This document shows, one piece after another, positions 8,949 to 21,415 of a stretch of DNA of 64,000 nt. The DNA comes from Deinococcus sp. Leaf326. GTDB taxonomy: Bacteria; Deinococcota; Deinococci; Deinococcales; Deinococcaceae. The notes below the pieces were generated by a model that ran no database searches, was not told the DNA's origin, and saw only the letters and a program-made list of their open reading frames with translations. The DNA lies in the NCBI RefSeq assembly GCF_001424185.1, contig NZ_LMOM01000001.1:275256-339255 (forward strand), written 5' to 3'. Numbering within the stretch: the stretch's first letter is position 1; every line of letters begins with the position of its first letter. The position numbers were made by a program, and so were the translations under genes.

Positions 8949-9641
8949 TTACTCTAGGTCGCCGGACTCCAGGGCGAGGCGGCCCAGACGCTGCGGGTCG
9001 AGCAGGTGGATGGTACCGCCGACCGTGCGCACCAGGCCCTGCTGTTCCAGGCGGCGCATGACGCGGGCGACCGTCTCGCGGCTGGCACTGATGCGGTTCA
9101 TGATGTCCTGGGTTCCCAGAGGCAGAATCTGCGGCTGCGCGAGGCCCGCACCGACCCGCTGGGTGTGCAGGCTGCTCAGGACGTGGGCCAGGGCAGTCTC
9201 GGTGTTCTGGCCCAGGGCGATGAGTTCGTCATTGAGTAGGGTCACGCGGCGGGCCAGCAGGCGGCTGAGGTTCCACAGTACGCGCGGGTGCCGGCGCAGG
9301 ATCTGTTCGAAGTGGTCGCGGTACAGCATCAGGACCGTCACGTCCTCCAGGGCACGCACGGTGGCGCTGCGCTCGCCGCCCTCCAGCACGGCCGTCTCGC
9401 CGACCACGCCGGGCGCGTAGATGTCGCCCATGACGCGCTCGCGGCCCGACACGCTCATGCGGATGACGCGCACCGACCCCCGCGTGAGCAGCAGCAGGGC
9501 GTCGCCGGGCACGTCCTGTTGCAGCAGGAGTTCGCCGCTGCGGAACTGGCGTTCGACGACGGCGCTGGCCGCGTCCTGCACCGCCTCGGGAAGGGCGTCT
9601 TGGAAAAGGAGGGATTGACGAAGGTCGTCCAGTCGGGACAT
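8949..9641 (-). CDS. Crp/Fnr family transcriptional regulator
   Basis: A 230-residue regulator with an N-terminal cyclic-nucleotide-binding beta-roll (residues about 20-120, including RGSVRVIRM and GVVGETAVLEGGERSATVRA), a dimerisation helix and a C-terminal winged helix-turn-helix. The recognition region reads TQDIMNRISASRETVARVMRRL. No iron-sulfur cysteine cluster is seen, so it is closer to Crp than to Fnr. The upstream frame is open for many codons, but ATG 9641 follows a TACACT box by 8 bases and begins the conserved domain. Deinococcus has several such regulators, including DdrI, and which one this is cannot be told. It is divergent from a LolD-like ATPase. Confidence 0.9.
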   Translation of the reverse strand: MSRLDDLRQSLLFQDALPEAVQDAASAVVERQFRSGELLLQQDVPGDALLLLTRGSVRVIRMSVSGRERVMGDIYAPGVVGETAVLEGGERSATVRALEDVTVLMLYRDHFEQILRRHPRVLWNLSRLLARRVTLLNDELIALGQNTETALAHVLSSLHTQRVGAGLAQPQILPLGTQDIMNRISASRETVARVMRRLEQQGLVRTVGGTIHLLDPQRLGRLALESGDLE

Positions 9642-9649
9642 CGGGGCGC

Positions 9650-9655
9650 AGTGTA
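9650..9655 (-). promoter_or_regulatory. leaderless -10 box for the Crp/Fnr regulator
   Basis: TACACT, 8 bases before the ATG at 9641. Confidence 0.55.
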
Positions 9656-9730
9656 GCGCAAAAACGCGTCCCACGCGCCGGATTCGTTCGGGCCGGCCCG
9701 TTCCCGGAGGCGGCCGGGGCGCGCGGCGGG

Positions 9731-9736
9731 TAACAT
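9731..9736 (+). promoter_or_regulatory. leaderless -10 box for the LolD-like gene
   Basis: TAACAT, 7 bases before the GTG at 9744. It overlaps the upstream ATG at 9735, so that ATG cannot be part of a leaderless mRNA from this box. Confidence 0.55.
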
Positions 9737-9743
9737 GCCGCGC

Positions 9744-10430
9744 GTGAGCCTCCCCGCGTCTTCCGGAATCCCCGCCCTGCGGGGCGTCGAGCTGCGCCAC
9801 GCTTTCGGGGAACGCGAGGTCCTGAGCGGCGTGACGCTGGAGGTGCGGCCCGGCGAGGTCGTGGCGGTCACGGGGCCGTCGGGCAGTGGCAAGAGCACCC
9901 TGCTGCACCTGCTTGGCGGCCTCGATACCCCGCAGAGCGGCGAGGTGTACTGGGCGGGCGAGCGCTGCGACCAGCTCGGTGTGCAGGAGCGGGCCTCACG
10001 GCGGGCCGGCCGCATCGGACTGGTGTTTCAGCACCACTACCTCCTCGAAGACCTGACGGTGCTGCAAAACCTCCTCATCCCGACGCAGCTTAGCGGGCGG
10101 GGCGGTCCAGAGCGGGCGCGCGAGCTGCTCTCGAGGGTAGGCCTGCTCGACCGCGCCGGCGCGCTGCCGGGGGTTCTCAGCGGCGGCGAGCGCCAGCGCG
10201 TGGCGGTGGCCCGCGCCCTGGCCGCGCAGCCCGCCGCCGTGCTGGCCGACGAACCGACCGGCAGCCTCGACCGCGCCGGGGCCGAGACGGTGGCCGGTCT
10301 ACTCGTGTCTCTGGCCCGCGAGCAGGGCGCAGGCGTGCTGCTCGTCACCCACGACGACCGCCTCGCCGCGCGCGCCGACCGCACCCTGCACCTGCTCGAC
10401 GGCCAACTTCAGGGCGGCGCCGAGGACTGA
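9744..10430 (+). CDS. LolD/MacB-type ABC transporter ATPase
   Basis: A 228-residue ATPase with Walker A GPSGSGKST, Q-loop LVFQHHYLLEDLTVLQN, signature LSGGERQR, Walker B AVLADEPTGSLD and H-loop VTHDDRLA. The FQHHYLLxDLT and DEPTGSLD wording is typical of the LolD/MacB/FtsE subgroup, which works with FtsX-like permeases on lipoproteins, peptides or envelope substrates. No permease gene is adjacent, so it is an orphan subunit. The first in-frame ATG (9735) lies inside the TAACAT -10 box. GTG 9744, 7 bases after the box, is taken as the start. Confidence 0.88.
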   Translation: MSLPASSGIPALRGVELRHAFGEREVLSGVTLEVRPGEVVAVTGPSGSGKSTLLHLLGGLDTPQSGEVYWAGERCDQLGVQERASRRAGRIGLVFQHHYLLEDLTVLQNLLIPTQLSGRGGPERARELLSRVGLLDRAGALPGVLSGGERQRVAVARALAAQPAAVLADEPTGSLDRAGAETVAGLLVSLAREQGAGVLLVTHDDRLAARADRTLHLLDGQLQGGAED

Positions 10431-10499
10431 GGGGGCTGTTCCCGCGCAGGTAGCGGGTTTCGCCGCGCCTAACCCCGTTTTCGCCTGACCTAACCCTGC

Positions 10500-10505
10500 T
10501 ACGCT
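10500..10505 (+). promoter_or_regulatory. leaderless -10 box for the CDF gene
   Basis: TACGCT, 6 bases before the ATG at 10512. Confidence 0.6.
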
Positions 10506-10511
10506 CGCCGG

Positions 10512-11426
10512 ATGGCCGCGTCTGCTCCCCCCTCCTCCGCCGTCTCCCCCATCCGGCTCGCCGCCCTGGGGGTCGTGGTCGCGCTGGGGGTGCTGGCCCT
10601 GAAATTCGTGGCCTACCGCCTGACCGGCAGCGTGGCCCTGCTCTCGGACGCGCTGGAGAGCATCATCAACGTGGTGGCCTCGGGCGCGGCGCTGCTGGCC
10701 CTGTGGGTCGCGGCGCGCCCGGCCGACGCGAACCATCCCTACGGTCACACCAAGGCCGAGTACCTGAGCGCGGTGGCCGAGGGTGTGCTGATCGTGCTAG
10801 CGGCGGTGGGCATCCTGCGCCTCGCCGTGCCGGACCTGTTCGCGCCGCGCCCGGTCGAGGCGGCGTGGCTGGGACTGGGCATCAACGTACTGGCGAGCGT
10901 CATCAACGGGGTTTGGGCGAGCGTGCTGCTGCGCGCGGGCCGGCGCACCCGCAGTCCTGCCCTGCTGGCCGACGGGCAGCACATCCTGACCGACGTGATC
11001 ACCAGCGTGGGCGTGGTGGTCGGGGTGGTGCTCGCGGTGCTGACCGGCTGGGCGGTGCTCGACCCCCTGCTGGCGATCCTGGTTGCGCTGAACATCCTCT
11101 GGAGTGGCTGGGGCCTGCTGAGCCGCAGCGTGGGCGGCCTGATGGACGCGGGCGTGGACAGCCCCACCGAGAAGCGCATCCGGCACGCCATGCGCGAGCA
11201 CGCCGAGGGCGCCCTGGAGATGCACGACCTGCGCACCCGGACCTCGGGCGCCGTGACCTTCATCGACTTTCACCTCGTGGTGCCGGGCGAGATGTCGGTG
11301 CGGGAGGCCCACGCCATCTGCGACCGGCTCGAAGACGCCCTGCGCGCCGAGCTGGAGGACGTGCAGGTCACCATTCACGTCGAGCCGCAGGACAAGGCCA
11401 AGCACCACGGCGTCCTCGTGCTGTAG
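10512..11426 (+). CDS. cation diffusion facilitator (CDF) metal exporter
   Basis: A 304-residue inner-membrane protein with about six helices and a cytoplasmic C-terminal metal-sensing domain. CDF transporters export Zn, Mn, Fe or Co in exchange for protons. Family marks are LLSDALESIINV in helix II, HPYGHTKAEYLSA after helix II, and ADGQHILTDVITSVGV in helix V, which supplies the second half of the transport site (His and Asp). The site therefore contains Asp, His and Asp, compatible with Zn; specificity is inferred, not shown. The C-terminal domain (about 210-295) contains RTRTSGAVTFIDFHLVVPG. Confidence 0.92.
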   Translation: MAASAPPSSAVSPIRLAALGVVVALGVLALKFVAYRLTGSVALLSDALESIINVVASGAALLALWVAARPADANHPYGHTKAEYLSAVAEGVLIVLAAVGILRLAVPDLFAPRPVEAAWLGLGINVLASVINGVWASVLLRAGRRTRSPALLADGQHILTDVITSVGVVVGVVLAVLTGWAVLDPLLAILVALNILWSGWGLLSRSVGGLMDAGVDSPTEKRIRHAMREHAEGALEMHDLRTRTSGAVTFIDFHLVVPGEMSVREAHAICDRLEDALRAELEDVQVTIHVEPQDKAKHHGVLVL

Positions 11427-11450
11427 GCCGCCGGGGCGCCGGAGCGAGGG

Positions 11451-11479
11451 TTGGTTTGAACCGGGACTATGTTTATACT
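11451..11479 (+). promoter_or_regulatory. sigma-A type promoter of the acyl-CoA ligase gene
   Basis: A perfect TATACT -10 (11474-11479) is preceded by TTGGTT (11451-11456) with a 17-base spacer; the -35 matches consensus only in TTG. Transcription from here gives a leader of about 95 bases, unlike the leaderless genes. Confidence 0.55.
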
Positions 11480-11502
11480 GGGTCCAACATCAACCTGAGC
11501 GC

Positions 11503-11539
11503 GCGGCCCACATGCAGATGTGGCCGCCCTGTGGGCCGC
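11503..11539 (+). promoter_or_regulatory. mutually exclusive hairpins in the acyl-CoA ligase leader
   Basis: GCGGCCCAC (11503-11511) can pair in two ways. With the arm at 11518-11527 (ATGTGGCCGC) it makes a 10-bp stem with one bulge and a GCAG loop. With GTGGGCCGC (11531-11539) it makes a perfect 9-bp stem. Both lie between the promoter and the GAGGA ribosome site at 11569-11573. Confidence 0.45.
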
Positions 11540-11581
11540 CCGACCCGCCCGGGTGCCCGATCCACGACGAGGACCCCGCCA

Positions 11582-13327
<1,746 letters not shown>

Positions 13328-13343
13328 GGCCCAGACCGGGCGG

Positions 13344-13374
13344 GCCTGCCAGGACAGTGTCTGGCAGGCCTTTT
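13344..13374 (+). terminator. Rho-independent terminator after fadD
   Basis: A perfect 9-bp stem (GCCTGCCAG / CTGGCAGGC, loop 8) is followed by C and TTTT. Confidence 0.9.
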
Positions 13375-13578
13375 CTGTGGGCCCAGGCTGCGCGCTGCCT
13401 CCGGACCGCACCGTCTCGTCTGGCCTTCTGGCTCGCGTCTGTACGGTCCCGTCCTGCTAGCTATATGGTCGTCGCAGCCGCGGATGGGGCCGGTGAGGGG
13501 TTCCGGCCAGGAGGCCCGCCCCGCCGACGCACAAGCGTTGATCTAGGGAGCATTCATGCCCGCGGCGGGCGAGGTCTC

Positions 13579-13584
13579 TAGCGT
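13579..13584 (+). promoter_or_regulatory. leaderless -10 box for the cupin gene
   Basis: TAGCGT, 6 bases before the ATG at 13591. Confidence 0.55.
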
Positions 13585-13590
13585 GACCCT

Positions 13591-14076
13591 ATGCCCGACC
13601 TTCTGCCAGACCTCGCCCGCCTGCGTGCCGACCAGACCACCGACGATCAGGCCTCGCCTTCGGTGCCCTACTACCACATGTGGACCGGTCCCGGAGGCGT
13701 CAGCCGACTGAACCCGGCCGCGATGACGGGATTCGGGCAGAAAAGCGTGGGCGGCGGCGCGGCCCCGCAGTGGCTGCGCCCCTTTCCCGGCGAGGTCGAG
13801 GCGGTGTCCTTCGCCGTGCTGCCGGTCGGCTGGGTGGGCGAGTGGCACGAAAGCCCGAAACCGCAGTGGGTCGTGCCGCTGTCGGGCCGCTGGTTTCTGG
13901 AGACGATGGACGGCGTGCGCGCCGAGATGGGCCCCGGCGACCTCCACTTCGGGCAGGACCAGGAGACGAACGGGGAGAAGGGCCACCGCTCCGGGCAGAT
14001 CGGCGACGAACCCTGCGTGCAACTGATCGTGCAGTTCAGGGTCTCGCCCGGAGCGGCGACGCCCGAGCCGTTCTGA
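13591..14076 (+). CDS. cupin-fold protein of unknown function
   Basis: A 161-residue soluble protein. Residues about 70-155 look like a single cupin barrel: [20 protein letters not shown] (motif 1 region with His and Glu), then [20 protein letters not shown] and [10 protein letters not shown] (motif 2 region). The N-terminal 60 residues contain [17 protein letters not shown], which is not assigned to a domain. Cupins of this kind may bind a metal and act as small oxygenases, isomerases or regulators, and the sequence does not decide. It is monocistronic and leaderless, 52 bases ahead of asnS, which has its own -10 box. Confidence 0.75.
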   Translation: MPDLLPDLARLRADQTTDDQASPSVPYYHMWTGPGGVSRLNPAAMTGFGQKSVGGGAAPQWLRPFPGEVEAVSFAVLPVGWVGEWHESPKPQWVVPLSGRWFLETMDGVRAEMGPGDLHFGQDQETNGEKGHRSGQIGDEPCVQLIVQFRVSPGAATPEPF

Positions 14077-14115
14077 GCCGCCCGCTTCCCGCTCTTTTTC
14101 AGCGCGCAGCACGTC

Positions 14116-14121
14116 TATACT
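14116..14121 (+). promoter_or_regulatory. leaderless -10 box for asnS
   Basis: TATACT, 7 bases before the ATG at 14129. This is one of the strongest boxes in the window. Confidence 0.7.
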
Positions 14122-14128
14122 GCCAGGG

Positions 14129-15475
<1,347 letters not shown>

Positions 15476-15499
15476 GCGAAAGCGCGTAGATGAGCTGTC

Positions 15500-15526
15500 G
15501 GCCCCCTCCCAGAAGTCGAGGGGGCC
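15500..15526 (+). terminator. hairpin after asnS
   Basis: A perfect 9-bp GC stem (15500-15508 with 15518-15526, loop 9) lies 24 bases after the stop. The T tract is poor. Confidence 0.55.
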
Positions 15527-15733
15527 GTCCTCTGTTCTACAGGTCAGTGTTTGGTAGCGTCCCCCGAAGACCCTCGTGCACGAAGCGCGCAGGCCATTCC
15601 AACGGGCTCACAGCTGACCCCGACCTGAGCCGTCCCGCCGTACAACAGGGCGGCCTGCGCAGCGAAGACATTCCTGTCGGGGGGAAGATGGGAGGGAGGG
15701 CAAATAGACCCCGAACGCCTTCCAGAACCGGCT

Positions 15734-16206
15734 CTAACCTTCCCCCCGCTTACGCAGCAGCATCGTCCTCTTGCACCGCGCCACGAGGTCGCCGTGCTGG
15801 TTGAACCCTCGGTGCTCGACCGTCACCACCCCCTGCCCCGGCCGCGACCGGCTCTCCCGCGCCTCCACGACCTCCGACTCCGCCCGCAGCGTATCGCCGT
15901 GAAACACGGGCTTCGGAAACACCACGTCCGTCAGCCCCAGGTTGGCGACCAGCGTGCCGAGCGAGAGCTCGTGGACACTCAGGCCGACGAGCAGGCTCAG
16001 GGTCATCATCGAGTTGAACAGCGGGCGGCCGAACTCACTCGCGGCGGCGGCCTCGAAGTCGAGGTGCAGCGGCTGGGGGTTCATGGTCAGGGTAGTGAAC
16101 AGGATGTTGTCCGACTCGGTGACGGTGCGCCGCAGCCGGTGGCGGATGACCGTACCGACCGGCAGTTCTTCGAAGTAACGGCCCTGGGGGCGGTCGAGGT
16201 CCTCGT

Positions 16207-16210
<4 letters not shown>
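15734..16210 (-). CDS. MaoC-family (R)-hydratase, coupled to a CitE-like lyase
   Basis: A 158-residue single hotdog-fold protein. It contains [13 protein letters not shown], typical of MaoC/R-specific enoyl-CoA hydratases. In the catalytic region, [21 protein letters not shown] holds the Asp and His dyad in a form seen in mesaconyl- or itaconyl-CoA-type hydratases. [33 protein letters not shown] follows. The GTG start overlaps the stop of the CitE-like gene by four bases (GTGA), so both proteins are made together. The likely reaction is hydration of a C4-C5 dicarboxyl acyl-CoA, whose product the lyase would split. This is inference from family and context. Confidence 0.85.
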
Positions 16211-17073
<863 letters not shown>

Positions 17074-17143
17074 CCTCTCCCCCGGTACGAACGAACGGTT
17101 GTTGGCACGGCCCCAGGATAACGGGGGGACACTGGGGACGCCC

Positions 17144-17149
17144 TAAGCT
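17144..17149 (+). promoter_or_regulatory. leaderless -10 box for the phosphoesterase gene
   Basis: TAAGCT, 6 bases before the ATG at 17156. Confidence 0.6.
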
Positions 17150-17155
17150 GGGGCC

Positions 17156-17881
17156 ATGCGACTCGCCGTCTTCGGGGACATTCACGGCAACCTACCTGCT
17201 CTGCGGGGCGTGCTGGACGACATGCAGATCCAGAGCGCCGACGAGCGCCTGTGTCTGGGCGATGTGGCGACGGGCGGCCCCTGGCCCGGCGAATGCCTGC
17301 GCAAGGTCGCGGCGCTGGGGTGCCCGGTCATCTGCGGCAACGCCGACCGCGAACTGCTGGGGCCGCCCGTACCGTTCCGCGACCGGGGCTTTCCCGACGA
17401 GCGCGAACTGTACGACCAGGAACAGTGGTCGGCCACGCAGGTCACGGCCGCCGGGCGCGCGGCCGTGGCGGGCTTTCTGGCTACTACCACCTTTCCCGGC
17501 CTCCTGGCCTTTCACGGCAGTCCCGAGCGCGACGACGAGGTGCTGGACGCGCAGACGCCCGAGGGGAGACTGACTGAACTCCGCGCGGCCTTCGGAACGG
17601 CTCCCCTCTGGGTCGGAGGGCACACGCACCGGCCGCTGTTGCGCACGCTGGATGGCTGGACCCTGCTGAACCCCGGCAGCGTGGGCCTGCCCTTCGAGAA
17701 GCGCGGCGGGGTCTACGTGAACCCGGCCCGCGCCGAGTCCCTGCTGCTCGACCGCGTGCCCGGCGGGTGGCAGGCGACCTTCCGCCGCGTTCCCGACGCG
17801 GTGGAGGACATCCGCCAGGGCTTCCTCTCCTCGGGAATACCGCACGCAGAGTGGGCGGCGGCGGGCTGGGTGCCGGGCTGA
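17156..17881 (+). CDS. calcineurin-like metallophosphoesterase
   Basis: A 241-residue soluble phosphoesterase with the ordered metal-binding motifs of the superfamily: DIHGNLPAL (D-x-H, residues 8-16), [10 protein letters not shown] (GD), [10 protein letters not shown] (GN) and GGHTHRPLL (GHTH). It ends the core with [10 protein letters not shown], as in YfcE/MJ0936-type phosphodiesterases. The substrate is unknown. It lies 38 bases before deoD, which has its own -10 box, so a shared function with nucleoside salvage is only a possibility. Confidence 0.88.
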   Translation: MRLAVFGDIHGNLPALRGVLDDMQIQSADERLCLGDVATGGPWPGECLRKVAALGCPVICGNADRELLGPPVPFRDRGFPDERELYDQEQWSATQVTAAGRAAVAGFLATTTFPGLLAFHGSPERDDEVLDAQTPEGRLTELRAAFGTAPLWVGGHTHRPLLRTLDGWTLLNPGSVGLPFEKRGGVYVNPARAESLLLDRVPGGWQATFRRVPDAVEDIRQGFLSSGIPHAEWAAAGWVPG

Positions 17882-17906
17882 ACCGATCCTTTCAGGAAGG
17901 ATGCTC

Positions 17907-17912
17907 TAAACT
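17907..17912 (+). promoter_or_regulatory. leaderless -10 box for deoD
   Basis: TAAACT, 7 bases before the GTG at 17920. It sets the start. Confidence 0.6.
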
Positions 17913-17919
17913 TCTGCGC

Positions 17920-18636
17920 GTGAGTGTCCACCTGAACGCCAAACCCGGCGAGATCGCCGAAACCGTCCTGCTGCCTGGCGACCCGCTGCGCGCCCAGCAC
18001 ATCGCCGAGACCTTCTTCGAGAACCCCGTGCAGCACAACTCGGTGCGCGGCATGCTGGGGTTCACCGGCACCTACAAGGGCCAGCGCGTGAGCGTGCAGG
18101 GCACCGGCATGGGTATCGCCAGCTCGATGATCTACGTCCACGAACTCATCAAGGACTACGGCTGCAAGAACCTGATCCGCGTGGGCACCGCCGGCAGCTA
18201 CCAGGAAGGCGTGCACGTCCGCGACCTCGTGCTGGCGCAGGCGGCCTGCACCGACAGCAATATCAACCGCATCCGGTTCGGCGAGCGCACCTTTGCGCCC
18301 ATCGCCGACTTCGAGCTGCTGCTGCGCGCCTACCAGATCGCCAAGGAGCGCGGCTTCACGTCGCATGTCGGCAACATCATGAGCAGCGACACCTTCTACA
18401 CCGACGACGCCGAAGAGTTCAAGCGCTGGGCCGACTACGGCGTGCTGGCGGTCGAGATGGAAGCGGCGGGCCTCTACACCCTGGCCGCCAAGTTCGGGGT
18501 GCGCGCCCTGACCATCCTGACCATCAGCGACCACCTCGTCACACACGAGGTCACGACGGCCGAGGAACGTCAACTCACCTTCAACGGCATGATCGAGGTT
18601 GCTCTCGACGCCGCGCTGGGGCTGGACAAGAGCTGA
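17920..18636 (+). CDS. deoD: purine nucleoside phosphorylase, DeoD type
   Basis: A 238-residue enzyme that splits purine (deoxy)nucleosides with phosphate to base and (deoxy)ribose-1-phosphate. It is the hexameric bacterial type. It shows [15 protein letters not shown] (phosphate-binding region), [24 protein letters not shown] and the nucleoside-binding [17 protein letters not shown], followed by ILTISDHL with the proton-donor Asp. The frame is open upstream into the phosphoesterase gene, but GTG 17920 stands 7 bases after a TAAACT box and starts the domain ([20 protein letters not shown]). It is convergent with rsmB across a shared terminator. Confidence 0.95.
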   Translation: MSVHLNAKPGEIAETVLLPGDPLRAQHIAETFFENPVQHNSVRGMLGFTGTYKGQRVSVQGTGMGIASSMIYVHELIKDYGCKNLIRVGTAGSYQEGVHVRDLVLAQAACTDSNINRIRFGERTFAPIADFELLLRAYQIAKERGFTSHVGNIMSSDTFYTDDAEEFKRWADYGVLAVEMEAAGLYTLAAKFGVRALTILTISDHLVTHEVTTAEERQLTFNGMIEVALDAALGLDKS

Positions 18637-18651
18637 GCACAGTAAGTGGTA

Positions 18652-18690
18652 GCGGGCAGATAACCGCTGCCCGCCCCTCCTTTAATTTTA
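18652..18690. terminator. terminator between deoD and rsmB
   Basis: A perfect 8-bp stem (18652-18659 with 18667-18674, loop 7) is followed on the plus strand by CCTCCTTTAATTTTATTTT. It mainly serves deoD; the rsmB stop lies inside the T-rich tail. Confidence 0.75.
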
Positions 18691-19953
18691 TTTTCGGCGC
18701 AACCGGGCGATGAAAAAGCCGTCCACTCCGTCCAGCGGTACGGTCAGCAGGCCATCGCCCGCCGGGACGTGCGGCACCTCGATGCCGGGCACGGCCTCGG
18801 CGGAAAAGTCGGGGTGGCTCGCCAGGAATCCGGCCACGACCTCCGGGCCCTCCTGCGGCGTCACCGAACACACCGAGTAGACCAGCACGCCGCCCGGCGC
18901 GACGAGGGCGGCGGCGTTGGGCAGCATCCGGGCTTGCAACTCGGCCATCTCGGTCACGGCCTCGGGGGTCAGGCGCAGCTTGATCTCGGGGTGGGCACGG
19001 AGGGTGCCGCTGCCCGTACAGGGCGCGTCGAGCAGCACGAAGGCGGCGGGCGGGGCGTCCAGCGGGGTGGTGAGGTCGTGGGACCGGAAATCGGCCCGGA
19101 GGTGCAGGCGTCCCAGGTTGGCGCGGGCCGCGTCGTGCTTGCGTGCCAGCAGGTCCACGCTCGTCACAGCCGCGCCGCGTGTGGCGAGCATGGCGGCCTT
19201 CACGCCCGCGCCGCCGGCGAGGTCGAGTACCCGCTCGCCCGCCACGTCGCCCAGTGCGTGCACGCACGCGAGGCTGGCCGGGTTGATGGGCTGGGCCTGA
19301 CCCTGCGCGAAGGCGGCCGTCTCGCGCAGCGGGCGGTCGAGCTCGACGCGTTCCACGCCCTGCACACCCGGCAGCACGAGGCTGCCTTCCTCCTCCAGCG
19401 AGCGCACCCCCTCGTCCGAGAGGCTGAGCCACAGGGGCTGCGGCTCCAGCAGGCTCGCGGCCACCGCCTCCGCCTGGGCACCATAGGCTCCGGCGTACAC
19501 GTCGGCCAGCCACGCGGGCAGCTCGGCGGTTCCTCCGTCCACTGCCCCGTCTGGCCGCTCGACGCGGCGCAGCACGGCGTTCACGAGACCGGGGGGTGCC
19601 AGACGCGCGCCGCGCGCGAGGTTCACGTACTCGCTGACCACCGCGTGGGCCGGGGTGCCCAGGTATAGCTTCTCGAACGCGCCGGCCAGCAGCAGGGCCC
19701 GCGCCTTGGGATGGGTGTCGCCGCGCAGCATGGGCGTCAGGGCGGCGTCCAGGCTGAGCACGCGGCGCAGCGTGCCGTACACGATATGGGTCGCCAGACC
19801 CGAGTCGCGCCCCGGCAGGCGGGCCGACTTCAGGGCGGCGTCCAGGGCCGGGGCCGCGAAGGTCTCACCGGCCAGCACGCGCAGCAGCACCCTCACCGCC
19901 ACTTCGCGGGCAGGATTGAACGGACCAGGAGGACGGAAAGCGGCTTGACTCAC
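18688..19953 (-). CDS. rsmB: 16S rRNA m5C967 methyltransferase (RsmB/Fmu)
   Basis: A 421-residue enzyme with an N-terminal NusB-like RNA-binding domain (residues about 10-140, including [16 protein letters not shown] and HIVYGTLRR). The C-terminal half is a SAM-dependent m5C methyltransferase. SAM motif I reads [12 protein letters not shown] instead of the usual LDxCAAPGGKT. The two catalytic cysteines are in [17 protein letters not shown] and [12 protein letters not shown]. It methylates C967 in the small-subunit rRNA in the family's model. The atypical GGAG in motif I (no CAAPGG) is worth noting but keeps the glycines. The GTG start follows a TATGCT box by 6 bases. Confidence 0.88.
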   Translation of the reverse strand: MSQAAFRPPGPFNPAREVAVRVLLRVLAGETFAAPALDAALKSARLPGRDSGLATHIVYGTLRRVLSLDAALTPMLRGDTHPKARALLLAGAFEKLYLGTPAHAVVSEYVNLARGARLAPPGLVNAVLRRVERPDGAVDGGTAELPAWLADVYAGAYGAQAEAVAASLLEPQPLWLSLSDEGVRSLEEEGSLVLPGVQGVERVELDRPLRETAAFAQGQAQPINPASLACVHALGDVAGERVLDLAGGAGVKAAMLATRGAAVTSVDLLARKHDAARANLGRLHLRADFRSHDLTTPLDAPPAAFVLLDAPCTGSGTLRAHPEIKLRLTPEAVTEMAELQARMLPNAAALVAPGGVLVYSVCSVTPQEGPEVVAGFLASHPDFSAEAVPGIEVPHVPAGDGLLTVPLDGVDGFFIARLRRK

Positions 19954-19959
19954 CGGCGC

Positions 19960-19965
19960 AGCATA
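19960..19965 (-). promoter_or_regulatory. leaderless -10 box for rsmB
   Basis: TATGCT, 6 bases before the GTG at 19953. Confidence 0.6.
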
Positions 19966-20036
19966 CGGGGTCCGGCACCCAGGGAAACCGCCCCCACCCT
20001 CAGTCCGGAGGAGGGAGCGGCGCAGTCAGGCCCCGC

Positions 20037-21281
20037 CTAGGCGTGCGGCGCCGGGGCCACGGGCCGCACCTGCGGGCGGGCGACCAGGGTCCAGACCAGG
20101 AGCCCGAGCAGCACGCTGCCGCTGAGCAGGTACGGCGCGCCGTGCCCGACCGAGCCGTACAGCCCGGTGCCCAGCAGCGGCCCGGTCATGCGGCCCAGGG
20201 CCAGGGCGCTGCTGTTCAGGCCCGCGACCGCGCCCTGCTGGTCGTCGTTCGCGCTCAGGCTCAGGGCGGCGCTCAGGCTGGGGCTCAGGACCGCGCTGCC
20301 CACCCCGATCACCGCCAGGGCCAGCGTGATGGGCCAGTAGGCCGTCATGTGCGGCAGCAGCAGCATTCCGGCCGCCATGACGCTCAGCCCCACGGCGATC
20401 AGGGGGGCGGGAGGCAGCCGCTTGCTGAGGGGGCGGATGGCTCCGCCCTGCACGAGCGCCGCCACCACCCCGAACACTGCGAGCATCCCGCCGACCGTGC
20501 GGGCCGTCTCGGCGGGGGTGAGATTCAAGGTGTCCTGCACGTAAAAGCCGATGGTCTGCTCCATGCCCACACTGGCCAGAGTGGAGAGCGCACTGATCGC
20601 CAGGAACAGCAAAATCGGCCCACGCCCCAGCAGCTGCCGCCGGTTCGCCGGAGCCGCACTGGCCGCACCCGGACGACGGGTCTCGGGGAGGGTGCGCCAC
20701 GCGACCAGGGCCGTCAGCAGCCCCAACCCCGCGCTGAAGAAGATGGGCGCCGTGAGCCCCAGCGTGCTCAGGAGCGCGCCGATCCCGGGACCGAACACCA
20801 CTCCCAGACCGAATGCCGCCCCGATGAGACCCAGGCTGGCGGCGCGGTTTTCCTTGTCGCTCAGGTCGGCCATCATGGCCTGGGCAGTGGGCAGCGTGGC
20901 GCTCGACAGCACGCCGCCGACCACCCGCGACAGCACCAGCAGCCCGAACAGCGCGCCGCCCGCCAGGACGCCCTGCGTCCCGAGGTAGGCCAGCAGCCCG
21001 AACAGCCCGAAGCTGACCGAGAACCCCACCAGGCCCAGCAGCAGCACCGGCCGGCGGCCCACACGCTCGCTGCGGGCTCCCCACAGCGGCGCGAAGACGA
21101 ACTGCATCAAGCTGTAGGCGGTCGAGAACCAGGCGGCCTGCGTCTCGCTCAGGCCCAGTTGCCGCGCGAGGGGCGCGATGATCGGAAACAGGACGCTCAA
21201 CCCCAGCATGGCCGTGAAAATGGTGAAGAAGAGGATGACCTTGGTGCGGCCCATGGTCCTCTTTTGTGGAGAATCCGTCAT
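20037..21281 (-). CDS. MFS multidrug/tetracycline-type efflux transporter
   Basis: A 414-residue, twelve-helix major facilitator of the DHA1 drug:proton antiporter type. Signature segments are [16 protein letters not shown] (loop 2-3), [10 protein letters not shown] and the motif-C-like [18 protein letters not shown] in helix 5. Substrates are unknown. The start at ATG 21281 follows a TATACT box by 7 bases. An 18-bp perfect palindrome lies just upstream of that box, where a repressor would block the promoter, so the gene is probably induced by a ligand of a TetR-type regulator. No such regulator gene is adjacent; the nearest TetR gene is at 25.9 kb. Confidence 0.88.
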   Translation of the reverse strand: MTDSPQKRTMGRTKVILFFTIFTAMLGLSVLFPIIAPLARQLGLSETQAAWFSTAYSLMQFVFAPLWGARSERVGRRPVLLLGLVGFSVSFGLFGLLAYLGTQGVLAGGALFGLLVLSRVVGGVLSSATLPTAQAMMADLSDKENRAASLGLIGAAFGLGVVFGPGIGALLSTLGLTAPIFFSAGLGLLTALVAWRTLPETRRPGAASAAPANRRQLLGRGPILLFLAISALSTLASVGMEQTIGFYVQDTLNLTPAETARTVGGMLAVFGVVAALVQGGAIRPLSKRLPPAPLIAVGLSVMAAGMLLLPHMTAYWPITLALAVIGVGSAVLSPSLSAALSLSANDDQQGAVAGLNSSALALGRMTGPLLGTGLYGSVGHGAPYLLSGSVLLGLLVWTLVARPQVRPVAPAPHA

Positions 21282-21288
21282 GCCGGCG

Positions 21289-21294
21289 AGTATA
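21289..21294 (-). promoter_or_regulatory. leaderless -10 box for the MFS gene
   Basis: TATACT, 7 bases before the ATG at 21281. Confidence 0.7.
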
Positions 21295-21301
21295 CACGTC
21301 C

Positions 21302-21319
21302 CCTGACCGCTCGGTCAGG
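21302..21319. promoter_or_regulatory. palindromic operator upstream of the MFS gene
   Basis: CCTGACCGCTCGGTCAGG is a perfect 8+2+8 palindrome ending 8 bases upstream of the MFS -10 box, in the -35 zone. The ACCGNNCGGT core is a form often bound by TetR-family repressors. Confidence 0.65.
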
Positions 21320-21344
21320 ACGGGAGGTCACCAGAGATCTGGGC

Positions 21345-21356
21345 GTGACCGTTCAC
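21345..21356. promoter_or_regulatory. short palindrome in the MFS-malE divergent region
   Basis: GTGACCGTTCAC is palindromic at 10 of 12 positions. It is a possible second regulator site, but there is no family assignment. Confidence 0.3.
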
Positions 21357-21415
21357 ACGGCCGGCCCTGATTGAACTCAGTCCATAAAAAGCAGAAAAGT
21401 CTGATTCATCGGTGA

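Noticed and set aside
10703..11581. N-terminal extension of the acyl-CoA ligase through the CDF gene
   Set aside because: The extra residues are Arg/Gly-rich noise; ATG 11582 has a ribosome site and starts the domain.
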